A stretch of 64,000 bases of DNA from Bacillota bacterium (GTDB taxonomy: Bacteria > Bacillota_A > Clostridia > Lachnospirales > Lachnospiraceae). Below the pieces are notes generated by a model. The model was given only the letters and a program-made list of their open reading frames with translations. It made no database searches and was not told the DNA's origin. Positions 1 to 7,374 of this stretch are shown here, piece after piece (within the stretch, counting starts at the first letter, position 1; each line of letters starts with the position of its first letter). The translations under genes and the position numbers were made by a program. The stretch spans positions 1 through 64,000 of the forward strand of contig JAEYMU010000052.1 in assembly GCA_023407175.1 (NCBI GenBank), written 5' to 3'.

Positions 1-1
1 T

Positions 2-931
2 ACCGATGATGAACATATGTTGAATGCATCGGAATTATGCACGATTCTGGATCAGGAATATGGGATCAGTACGGACAGAAGAACAATTTATACAGAGATG
101 GAGATTCTTGATAAATTCGGACTGGATGTCCAACAGAAGAAAGGCAAGTGCCCTGGCTATTATATTGGTGCCAGGGATTTTGAATTGCCAGAGTTGAAGC
201 TTTTGGTGGATGCGGTTCAGTCTTCTAAATTTATTACGGAAAAGAAATCCAAGGAATTGATACAGAAACTGGAGAAGCTTTGCTGTAAGACAGATGCCGA
301 AATGCTTTCCAGATATGTCTTCATTGTAAACCGGCCGAAGACAGAGAATGAAACGGTATATTATAACGTAGATTATATTCACACGGCTATTTACGAAAAT
401 AAACAGATCAAATTTCATTATGCGGAATGGACAGTTAAGAAGGAGCTGAAATTTAAAAAGAATGGTGCTTTCTATGTTGCCAGTCCGTGGGCATTGACAT
501 GGGATGATGAAAACTACTATTTGGTTGCTTATGATGCAACAGCCGGAATCATCAAACATTATCGTGTCGATAAAATGCGTGATACTGAGATTATTGAGGC
601 TGATCGTAAAGGGGAAGAGTCCTTCAAAAATTTTGATCTGGCTGCATTTGCCAAGAAAACGTTTGGTATGTATGGCGGTGTAGATGCAGAAGTCACACTG
701 GAATGCAGAAATGAACTGGCAGGTGTCGTGATCGATCGCTTTGGTCATGGTGTATGGATGTGTCCTCATGGAGAAGATCATTTCAGAGCCAGAGTGTCAG
801 TGGCGGTAAGCTCACAGTTCTTTGGCTGGATTACCGGTATCGGCTTCGGGATGCGGATTGTCGGACCGGAAGATGTACGGCAACAGTATAAAGAGTACCT
901 GCAAAGTGTGATTCAGAACTATATGGACTGA
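2..931 (+). CDS. WYL-domain transcriptional regulator, 5' end cut by window edge
   Basis: The frame is open from the first bases of the window through the ATG at 17, and residues before that ATG (TDDEH) match the usual family start, so the gene begins upstream of this window. An N-terminal winged-helix DNA-binding segment (GISTDRRTIYTEMEIL) is followed by a WYL sensor domain (IKFHYAEW... then SPWALTWDDENYYLVAYD) and a C-terminal WCX extension ending in QQYKEYLQSVIQNY. WYL proteins are cytosolic regulators that often bind nucleic-acid or nucleotide ligands and commonly sit near stress or defence genes; the target here is unknown. The gene is followed at once by a structured repeat and then the SRP RNA promoter. 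Confidence 0.85.
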   Translation, partial: TDDEHMLNASELCTILDQEYGISTDRRTIYTEMEILDKFGLDVQQKKGKCPGYYIGARDFELPELKLLVDAVQSSKFITEKKSKELIQKLEKLCCKTDAEMLSRYVFIVNRPKTENETVYYNVDYIHTAIYENKQIKFHYAEWTVKKELKFKKNGAFYVASPWALTWDDENYYLVAYDATAGIIKHYRVDKMRDTEIIEADRKGEESFKNFDLAAFAKKTFGMYGGVDAEVTLECRNELAGVVIDRFGHGVWMCPHGEDHFRARVSVAVSSQFFGWITGIGFGMRIVGPEDVRQQYKEYLQSVIQNYMD

Positions 932-938
932 CAAATTC

Positions 939-1082
939 CGTAACTGTTCACAGGTAATATCCCGCGAGGTGTTTTGTCATGAATATGGCAAAATCCCGAG
1001 ACATACGGGGCAAAATGCCATCACCGAAGGTGATTTGGAATGCATTTTGACCAAGTTACTGTGAACGGAGTGAACAGTAACG
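939..1082. repeat. 144-bp MITE-like structured repeat with terminal inverted repeats
   Basis: Thirteen-base ends (CGTAACTGTTCAC at 939-951 and GTGAACAGTAACG at 1070-1082) are inverted repeats with one mismatch. Inside is a second large stem: CAAAATGC near 1011 pairs with GCATTTTG near 1042, closing a CACC-GAA-GGTG hairpin at about 1022-1032. The right end also folds on itself (GTTACTGT 1055-1062 with ACAGTAAC 1074-1081). No coding frame spans it. The compact size and inverted ends fit a non-autonomous mobile element or a structured RNA cassette; which one is not decidable from a single copy. Confidence 0.5.
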
Positions 1083-1120
1083 TAAGTGTTGTTTACTATT
1101 ATATAATACTTTACCCCTAC

Positions 1121-1149
1121 TTGACAAGTATTCAAAAATCGTCTATACT
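1121..1149 (+). promoter_or_regulatory. SigA-type promoter of the SRP RNA gene
   Basis: A perfect -35 TTGACA (1121-1126), a 17-bp spacer and -10 TATACT (1144-1149) place the transcription start near 1156, at the predicted 5' end of the SRP RNA. Confidence 0.85.
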
Positions 1150-1154
1150 TAAAG

Positions 1155-1418
1155 TCCGCGCAGCTGGGGAGATAGCGGTGCCCTGTACCTGCAATCCGCT
1201 ACAGCAGGGGTGATATTCTGCCCAGGGTGACTTATTGTAGGGCAGCCCCTTATAAGTGATGTTGACGTCTGGGTCTTGCGCAACAGAAATTTGTGAACCG
1301 TGTCAGGTCAGGAATGAAGCAGCACTAAGCGAAACCTTCTGTGTGCCGTGAGGCAGCCTGGGCCGAGTTAACTGTAAGGGTAACGCTTATGGTAAGCATT
1401 CAAAGCAGAATGCACGGA
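1155..1418 (+). ncRNA. ffs: Signal recognition particle RNA (large Gram-positive type, scRNA)
   Basis: The conserved helix 8 core is visible at about 1301-1325 (GTCAGGTCAGGAATGAAGCA), with the GGAA tetraloop and the AGCAGCA asymmetric loop that bind Ffh. The ends pair (TCCG.GCA near 1155 with TGCACGGA near 1411-1418), giving roughly 264 nt, the size of the Bacillus-type SRP RNA with an Alu domain rather than the short 4.5S form. The exact 5' and 3' ends are inferred from the promoter and the closing helix. The RNA forms the particle that targets signal-peptide proteins to the membrane. Confidence 0.9.
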
Positions 1419-1442
1419 ATTTAAATAAAATATGAAATGATT

Positions 1443-1474
1443 TGGAAAGGAAGTAAAACACCTTTCCTTTTTTG
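1443..1474 (+). terminator. Rho-independent terminator after SRP RNA
   Basis: The stem GGAAAGG...CCTTTCC is followed directly by a run of T residues. Confidence 0.85.
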
Positions 1475-1577
1475 TATTTGTGCCATAGTCGGCGAAAGAA
1501 TGCGAGGTAAGTTTGAAAGAAAAGCACTTTCAAGCTATTGATCTGAGTACACGCTAAAGCGTGCGGAGGGGGTAAAT

Positions 1578-2165
1578 ATGAAAAATAACGGAACAGTGCA
1601 ATTAGAAACGGAGAGACTGCTTTTACGTAAATTTGTTATCGAAGATGTTGAGCAAAGCCATATTAATTGGGCCTCTGATTGTGAAACATCAAAATATTTT
1701 GCTTTTTATCCTCATAAAGAAATGAATGATACAGAGAGCATAATAATGCAGTGGATAAATGCATATCAAAATGAGGGTTCGAATTACATATGGGCTGTTG
1801 TAGAGAAAAATAGCAATGAAGTAATTGGTAACATAAGTGCAGATTCTTCTTATCGGATTTTAAACATCTGTGAAATAGCATATATGCTTGGTTCAAAATG
1901 GTGGAATAAGGGTTATGCCACAGAAGCATTAAATGCAGTAATACATTACCTGTTTATTACTGAGGACTTTTATATGATCGAAGCTAAATATAATGCAGAA
2001 AATATTGCTTCTGGTAAATTGCTTCAAAAAATTGGAATGAAGCAGGATGGTGTTTTACGGGATAGAAGATTAGACAAAGAAACCGGGAAGAGAAATGATT
2101 TAGTTATCTGCTCAATAATAAAATCAGAATATAAAAATAATATCCAAACAGGCAGCTTGAGCTGA
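1578..2165 (+). CDS. GNAT-family N-acetyltransferase (RimJ/RimL-like)
   Basis: A 195-residue protein starting at ATG behind a strong GGAGGGGG Shine-Dalgarno. The fold signature is clear: LETERLLLRKF at the N terminus, EIAYMLGSKWWNKGYATEAL (the acetyl-CoA pyrophosphate-binding loop region) and NIASGKLLQKIGMKQDG near the C terminus. It probably transfers acetyl from acetyl-CoA to an amine, either a ribosomal protein N terminus or a small molecule; the substrate cannot be read from the sequence. The gene looks more AT-rich than its neighbours, which may mean recent acquisition. A 13-codon reading frame (1500-1541) and two small hairpins (1512-1533 and 1551-1564) lie just upstream; a leader-peptide attenuator is possible but weakly supported. 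Confidence 0.8.
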   Translation: MKNNGTVQLETERLLLRKFVIEDVEQSHINWASDCETSKYFAFYPHKEMNDTESIIMQWINAYQNEGSNYIWAVVEKNSNEVIGNISADSSYRILNICEIAYMLGSKWWNKGYATEALNAVIHYLFITEDFYMIEAKYNAENIASGKLLQKIGMKQDGVLRDRRLDKETGKRNDLVICSIIKSEYKNNIQTGSLS

Positions 2166-2264
2166 ATTAAAAATCAGTTAAAAATACCCTTATTATATTT
2201 ATTATAACGAAATATGCAGTATAATGAATCATACATATATGGATCAAAGAATAGATAGGGGGAT

Positions 2265-2564
2265 TTGAAATTGAGCAGTGCGGCAGTAGTGCATAAGCAG
2301 AATAAATACATCAATATCTTTAACAAACTGGGTGCAATAGACCGGGAACATGCGATCAGCTTAGAGGAAGCGGGAATTAGAGGCAGCTTTTTGTTCGAGA
2401 GAATGTGCGCAAGGGGAATTTTTCTGAAAAGCTCGGAGGGGAGATATTTTATTGATAATCAGGCGGCTGTCTTATTTAAAGAAAACAGGCGAAAAAGAGC
2501 ATATACGTTCCTGGTAATACTACTGGTTATTTTAGCTGTCTATATTCTATTAGGAGGCAGATAA
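2265..2564 (+). CDS. Small membrane-anchored hypothetical protein
   Basis: A 99-residue protein beginning at TTG behind AGGGGG. Residues 15-70 look like a small helical, winged-helix-like segment (LGAIDREHAISLEEAGI, then ERMCARGIFLKSSEGRYFID). A basic stretch (KENRRKRA) precedes one C-terminal transmembrane helix (TFLVILLVILAVYILL), so the globular part should face the cytosol. I do not recognise a named family. It lies 46 bp before the S66 peptidase gene and is probably co-transcribed with it. Confidence 0.6.
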   Translation: MKLSSAAVVHKQNKYINIFNKLGAIDREHAISLEEAGIRGSFLFERMCARGIFLKSSEGRYFIDNQAAVLFKENRRKRAYTFLVILLVILAVYILLGGR

Positions 2565-2610
2565 GAAAGGGAGGCTGGGAATTACTTAACAATTGAAATG
2601 AGGATATTCA

Positions 2611-3468
2611 ATGGAGAGAGGAAGTAAGGTTGCGATTGTCTGCTGCTCCGATGGGCAGCCGTTGTCGCAGGAGCATAGGATAAATAAATTAATTGAGGTG
2701 CTGAAGCAGATTGGTCTGGAACCGGTATGCAGTGAATACATGTATGAAAGGTTTTCTGTATTCGGCGGTACGGGAGAGGAAAGAGCCGCTGCATTAATGA
2801 ACTTCTATAAAAACCCTGATATTAAGGCAATCTATGATGTTTCAGGAGGCAATATCGCCAATGAAATATTACCGTACCTGGACTTTGAAGTGATAGCAAA
2901 CAGCAAGAAAGAGTTTTGGGGGTACAGTGACTTAACAACATTAATTAATGCAATCTATGCAAAAACCGGAAGAAGCTCGGTGCTCTACCAGATAAGGAAT
3001 TTGATAGGCCGCGAGGCTGACAATCAGCTACAAAGCTTTACGAGAAGCGTATTTGAGAAGGGTGCGGATTTATTTGACTTTTCATATGACTTCATTCAGG
3101 GGCAGGAGATGGAGGGAACGGTGGTCGGCGGAAACATCCGATGCCTGCTGAAGCTTGCCGGAACGCCATATTGGCCGGATATGCCGGATAAGCTGCTCTT
3201 ACTTGAGGCCTTTACGGGTACAACCGCGCAGATGACGACGTATATATGCCAGTTAAAGCAGATGGGAGTATTCGATAAGCTAAGGGGTATTATTCTAGGC
3301 ACCTTTACGAAAATGGAGGAAGAGGGGCGAAAGCCCTCTGTAATCGATTTAATAAAGAAATATGCAGGAACAGAAATACCGATTGTAAAGACCGGAGAAA
3401 TAGGCCATGGGGCTAATTCTAAGGCAATTATAATTGGGAAGGAAATCAGTCTTCGTTTAAATCCTTGA
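2611..3468 (+). CDS. S66-family peptidase (LD-carboxypeptidase / MccF-like)
   Basis: 285 residues, the normal length of the family. S66 enzymes use a Ser-Glu-His triad. The nucleophile is Ser106 in FWGYSDLT, the glutamate lies in LLLLEAFTG and the histidine in GEIGHGANSKAIIIG near the C terminus. The early VSGGN (residues 77-81) corresponds to the oxyanion-side glycine motif. Family members cut the L,D bond of murein tetrapeptide in the cytosol (LdcA) or inactivate microcin C-like compounds and aminoacyl nucleotides (MccF). There is no signal peptide, so the protein is cytosolic. An APH-fold kinase follows almost immediately, which fits a detoxification or resistance role as well as cell-wall recycling. 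Confidence 0.8.
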   Translation: MERGSKVAIVCCSDGQPLSQEHRINKLIEVLKQIGLEPVCSEYMYERFSVFGGTGEERAAALMNFYKNPDIKAIYDVSGGNIANEILPYLDFEVIANSKKEFWGYSDLTTLINAIYAKTGRSSVLYQIRNLIGREADNQLQSFTRSVFEKGADLFDFSYDFIQGQEMEGTVVGGNIRCLLKLAGTPYWPDMPDKLLLLEAFTGTTAQMTTYICQLKQMGVFDKLRGIILGTFTKMEEEGRKPSVIDLIKKYAGTEIPIVKTGEIGHGANSKAIIIGKEISLRLNP

Positions 3469-3496
3469 CAGGATGGATATGGAGGAGAAGAAGCAG

Positions 3497-4240
3497 ATGG
3501 AATACGGAGATATCGTCGGATTAGGAAATACGGCAACAGTATATGCCTGGGAAGCTGATAAGGTGCTTAAGCTCTTTTGTCAGGGCCATGCGCAAGAAGC
3601 AGTGGAAAGAGAATTCAGCAATGCCATGGCAATCAGGGATATGGATTTTGCAAAGCCAAGGGCATATGAAATCATATCCTGTGAGAACAGATTTGGTATT
3701 GTATATGACAGGGTGGAGGGGGAGGATTTGTCTTCCTGGACGCTGCAAACAGGAGATTTACACCAATGTGCGAAAATTCTGGCTGATCTGCACAGGGCAA
3801 TCGGCCGAAACAGGTCCGATCATGTGCCGGATTATAAGGAGTTTTTAAGATATTATATTCTCTCCGATGCAGAGGATCCAAAGAAGCAGGAGGAAATGCT
3901 GCGGCTGATAGACAAATTTCCCGAGGGTAATGTACTTTGTCATGGGGATTTTCATCCGGGCAATGTCCTGATATCAGAGGGGAAGGCAGTCGTCATAGAT
4001 TTTATGAACCTTTGCCGCGGTGATTTTCTGTATGATGTAGCCAGGACGGTATTTCTGATTGAGTATACTCCGGTACCCAGGGAGACGAAGGACAAAGCTA
4101 TGTTATTGCAACTTAAGAAGGCCCTGGCGGAGGAATATTTAGTTCAGATGGAGGTTAGCCGGGATATGATACAGGATTATCTATCGGTGATCAGCGTGGT
4201 AAGACGTGGTGAATGCCCGGAAGAACAGCAGGAAGTATGA
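3497..4240 (+). CDS. APH/choline-kinase-fold phosphotransferase
   Basis: The protein carries a nucleotide-binding N lobe (GLGNTATVYAWEADKVLKLF), the Brenner-type catalytic loop HGDFHPGNVLI and the metal-binding VIDFMN, all intact. The frame opens at 3473, but GGAGGAG sits nine bases before the ATG at 3497, so I favour 3497. These enzymes phosphorylate hydroxyl groups of small molecules (aminoglycosides, macrolides, sugars or choline); the substrate here is unknown. It lies just downstream of the S66 peptidase gene and is probably in the same operon. Confidence 0.75.
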   Translation: MEYGDIVGLGNTATVYAWEADKVLKLFCQGHAQEAVEREFSNAMAIRDMDFAKPRAYEIISCENRFGIVYDRVEGEDLSSWTLQTGDLHQCAKILADLHRAIGRNRSDHVPDYKEFLRYYILSDAEDPKKQEEMLRLIDKFPEGNVLCHGDFHPGNVLISEGKAVVIDFMNLCRGDFLYDVARTVFLIEYTPVPRETKDKAMLLQLKKALAEEYLVQMEVSRDMIQDYLSVISVVRRGECPEEQQEV

Positions 4241-4255
4241 AAGGAGAATTTGGTT

Positions 4256-4612
4256 ATGAGTAAGCGTGTAAGAGTTAAGCCGGGGAAGGGCCAGTCAATG
4301 GCAGGCTTTGTGGGAGGTCTGATCTTTTGCTTTCTTGGTTTGTTTTTTGTAGTTCCGATTTTTGGACCCTTCGGTTTTATCTGGACCTTGTTTGCGGTCA
4401 TTATGACAATAATAAATGGTTATAATGCATTTTCGGATAAAGGGGTTGCTACTCATGAGATAACAATTGAGGATGACGTTACCTTTGGCAACCCGGCGGG
4501 GGAGAAGACAGCGGAGGAGCGTTTGCAGGAACTGAAGCAGTTATATGAAAAGGGTATGATAACCGATGAGGAATATCAGGAAAAACGCAGACAAATTTTG
4601 AGCGAAATATAA
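4256..4612 (+). CDS. SHOCT-domain membrane protein
   Basis: About 118 residues. Two adjacent transmembrane helices (AGFVGGLIFCFLGLFFVVPIF and a second ending near residue 55) are followed by a linker and a C-terminal SHOCT motif (LQELKQLYEKGMITDEEYQE). SHOCT segments are short helical hairpins found at the ends of many membrane proteins and are thought to mediate oligomerisation. AAGGAGA sits eight bases before the ATG at 4256, which I prefer to the TTG at 4250. The specific role is unknown. Confidence 0.7.
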   Translation: MSKRVRVKPGKGQSMAGFVGGLIFCFLGLFFVVPIFGPFGFIWTLFAVIMTIINGYNAFSDKGVATHEITIEDDVTFGNPAGEKTAEERLQELKQLYEKGMITDEEYQEKRRQILSEI

Positions 4613-4693
4613 GAATTTTGTACTATGGGAGTAGTTTTCTGTCACTTTTATCTTTCTGAAATTGGAAATTTACTATATAATAAAAGCGTAGTG

Positions 4694-4785
4694 AGGATAA
4701 TGCCAGCAAGCTGACATAGCAAGCTCGCTTGCAGTATCCGATCGGAGCTGAAGATCATGAACATGCTCTTGTTCATGATATAATA
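4694..4785. repeat. Tandem hairpin array in the intergenic region
   Basis: Three hairpin units lie in a row: GGATA (4695-4699) with TATCC (4734-4738), enclosing GCAAG-CTCG-CTTGC (4719-4732), and ATCATGAACA with TGTTCATGAT (4754-4779). The unit ends in CATGATATAAT. It lies upstream of the degenerate-cNMP gene and may sit in or just before its 5' untranslated region. After it, 4786-4894 holds an unassigned leader in which GGCGG (4815-4819) could pair with CCGCC (4871-4875). Confidence 0.4.
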
Positions 4786-4894
4786 TAAAAGTAAAGATAA
4801 TCAGAATGCATTAAGGCGGACAACAGCTGGACCGAAAGACTAACGGACACGAACCGGTTTATAGGGGTAACCGCCGCGCAGCATGGAGGATAAT

Positions 4895-7225
4895 ATGGAT
4901 TGGAAGATGAACCCCAATGCGGTAAATCAGTTTATTAAGGGAACGAATATCTATACAGAGGGGGAGCCGGTTTTCAGTGTTGCTATGATCGTGAAGGGCC
5001 GGGTTCTGTTGCAAAATGACGGGGCCAAGGTGATTATGGGCTCCGGTACCTTCCTTGGAATACAGGATTTATACCATGGAAAATATCAAAGCACTTACGT
5101 TGCATATGATGATTTGATGATTTATGTTTTTCCGGTCAACAGAATAGAAGAGCTTGAGACGATATTATCCTTTCATAAGGACTACCACGGCTTTATGGTG
5201 GCATCCTTCTATAAGATCATATATGAATTGGAGCAGGCATATCAGGGGTTGCTTAAGAATGGGGCGGAAATTCACCAGTTTCTTACGGATACCTACCAGA
5301 ATTATATTGCCTCTGCAACTCAGAAGGGATATAAAATAAAAAGGTCGGAGCGAATTGCTTCCCTAAGGCTTCCGGAAAATGAGCTGGAGCATCTGGAGGA
5401 CCGTATCGGCTATTACTGTGAGTGCAAAAACCTGCCGATGGACGCCGTTAAATTGTTCTATTCCTACGGCAATGCCGTGACTCTGTATCAGGTGGAGGAC
5501 CAGGTCGATGTGGTTAACCAGCAGATGGAAGCATTAAAGCAGCTGTCCGGTGATTTTATTAATATTGCAGAATGCCTTGTGGATGAAACAGACCAATGCT
5601 TGTTTCATCTGATTACTGCGCTCTCATCCCAGACAGATCAGATTGCAGGCATGGAGCTGTTAGATATCATGGACAGTATTATTGACAAGGTCAATAAGGC
5701 GGAGCTGTTCGTTGAGAGGGTACTGGGCAAAAAATATATGGTAGACCGTAAAAAGATGGAGGAAGGCTATCATATTCTGCTGACCGGAGATATTACAAAA
5801 AGTACCGAGGACTCGCCGGAGAGAAGGTATACTGGAGAAGAGGCGAAGCAGGCTCTCGCCGAGCTTAAGGATGCATTTGATAAAATATTGGATTATGCAC
5901 AGATCGACAGTGGGAGAGCGCTGGAAATGAAATCGGTCATGTCCGATTATGTCCGTATGAGAGACAAGCATTCCACAGAGGATTCCTCCAGAGCGATTAG
6001 ACGCCGCCTTGCCGAGAACCATTATATCATTTATAAACAGGTCTTCTTAAGGGCATATCGGGAAGAAATTACGCCGCGTTTTATAGAGCTGTTTTTAAAA
6101 TATGGCTTTGCAGATGACAGGCTTCTTACGAATGAGCAGATGCTTTCCCTTTATTTTATAAAAGAGAAAGAGGCTTCTCTGGAAAGCTGCAAGGTATATG
6201 ATATCAGGCATTGGCTGACGCTGATCTACGAGGGAAAGAAGGAGCCCTCCAAGAACGAATTTGACCTGGAATATCCTGAGATGGTGGCGAGTCTGAAGAA
6301 GCAGGGGAAGTTAAATGATAAGGAGGCCGCGCTTTGTCTGACCGATCCGGAGCAGAAGCTGGACTATGAGATACAGAATGTGTTCCGTTACAACAACAGG
6401 ACGACCAACGGCCAGATTTCCAGCTTTGTGCCGGTAATCCACAGTGATCAGTGCTCCGACCAGGTAGAACGTATCCTTGTTACGTCAGATAAGGTAAATG
6501 AAGCCGTAGCAAAGATCATGAAGATAGATTACTCCATATTCGACCGTGAAGTGCTTTATGTCAATAAAGAAAAGAACATTGCCAGGGAGTATATTATAAA
6601 AAGGATATTCCCTGACATCATACTAATGCCCAATGTGGGTACAAACGCAATCATGTGGCAGGAGATCACAGGAAAAAGAAGGGACAGCGCGGGGCGCTTT
6701 CTCCTTCCGATATTTACGGATTTGGATATCAGCAACCTGCTGATTAAGGTGTTTGGCCGTTTCAGATGGGAGCTTTGCCGAACAATTGAAGGTCCTGCCT
6801 GGAATGATGTACAGGTAAAATCTCTTACCTCCGAATATTCGGATTATCTGCAATTTTACCGCAAGAATAAGGAGCTGTCCGAGGAAAAGCGGGAGAAGAT
6901 CAAGCAGCAGATTCAGAAGGGCCGTAATAACAGCCGAGAGATATTTGTAATCGATTATGAGCAATGGATCAACTATGAGTCAAACGGAGCGGTAAGGCTG
7001 AATAAAATAGTCCGGGAGATTATGGCTACCTATTGTCCCTTTGCCAAGGAGCTAAGGGAGCAGATGAAGCTGCAGCCCGTCTTTGAAGAGGCAATGGCAC
7101 GCTATTACAGAGATAAGCTAAGGAAGATACGGGAAGTGGAAGGCAGATACCGTATGCTGCAAAAGGATAAGATCGAGCTGACTCCGGAGCTTTTATCCAC
7201 GCTGGAATATTATCGTGAGCTGTAA
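4895..7225 (+). CDS. Large protein with N-terminal degenerate cyclic-nucleotide-binding-like domain, function unknown
   Basis: 776 residues from the ATG at 4895, chosen over the ATG at 4883 because GGAGG lies six bases before 4895 and nothing comparable precedes 4883. Residues ~5-115 resemble a CRP-type beta barrel (GTNIYTEGEPVFSVAMIVKG, then GSGTFLGIQDLYHG). The phosphate-binding cassette lacks its usual Glu and Arg (FLGIQDLYHGKYQST), so binding of cAMP or cGMP is doubtful. There is no C-terminal DNA-binding helix-turn-helix. The remaining ~650 residues are mostly helical, with a conserved-looking section near residues 480-660 (GTNAIMWQEITGKRRDSAGR) that I cannot assign to a family. There is no signal peptide or membrane segment. 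The next gene encodes a TPR-ATPase, suggesting a joint role. Confidence 0.6.
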   Translation: MDWKMNPNAVNQFIKGTNIYTEGEPVFSVAMIVKGRVLLQNDGAKVIMGSGTFLGIQDLYHGKYQSTYVAYDDLMIYVFPVNRIEELETILSFHKDYHGFMVASFYKIIYELEQAYQGLLKNGAEIHQFLTDTYQNYIASATQKGYKIKRSERIASLRLPENELEHLEDRIGYYCECKNLPMDAVKLFYSYGNAVTLYQVEDQVDVVNQQMEALKQLSGDFINIAECLVDETDQCLFHLITALSSQTDQIAGMELLDIMDSIIDKVNKAELFVERVLGKKYMVDRKKMEEGYHILLTGDITKSTEDSPERRYTGEEAKQALAELKDAFDKILDYAQIDSGRALEMKSVMSDYVRMRDKHSTEDSSRAIRRRLAENHYIIYKQVFLRAYREEITPRFIELFLKYGFADDRLLTNEQMLSLYFIKEKEASLESCKVYDIRHWLTLIYEGKKEPSKNEFDLEYPEMVASLKKQGKLNDKEAALCLTDPEQKLDYEIQNVFRYNNRTTNGQISSFVPVIHSDQCSDQVERILVTSDKVNEAVAKIMKIDYSIFDREVLYVNKEKNIAREYIIKRIFPDIILMPNVGTNAIMWQEITGKRRDSAGRFLLPIFTDLDISNLLIKVFGRFRWELCRTIEGPAWNDVQVKSLTSEYSDYLQFYRKNKELSEEKREKIKQQIQKGRNNSREIFVIDYEQWINYESNGAVRLNKIVREIMATYCPFAKELREQMKLQPVFEEAMARYYRDKLRKIREVEGRYRMLQKDKIELTPELLSTLEYYREL

Positions 7226-7236
7226 TACAAAACCAG

Positions 7237-7317
7237 AATCCCGTTGTGCATTTTCTTCCAACGCTTTGTACTTGTTTTCATGAAATACTAATGATACTAT
7301 AGAAGAATAACGGGATT
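7237..7317. promoter_or_regulatory. Inverted repeat bracketing an AT-rich upstream region
   Basis: AATCCCGTT (7237-7245) is repeated inverted as AACGGGATT (7309-7317) and followed by GTTTTAT. The 63-base gap is long for a terminator and contains a motif (CATGAAATACTAATGA at 7279-7294) that recurs upstream of murA. It may be a weak terminator for the preceding gene or an operator loop for the next one. Confidence 0.3.
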
Positions 7318-7374
7318 GTTTTATCGGATAAGCAGCATCAACGGATGTTTTTTATGTACAGAGGAGGCCAAGTC

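Noticed and set aside
1500..1541. Leader peptide controlling the GNAT gene
   Set aside because: The 13-codon frame has a poor ribosome site and the hairpins around it do not clearly alternate.
4813..4880. Possible c-di-GMP-I (GEMM) riboswitch before the cNMP-like gene
   Set aside because: Short pieces (CGAAAG, GGGGTAACCG) recall the class, but the second helical arm is missing and the length is too short to thread the fold.
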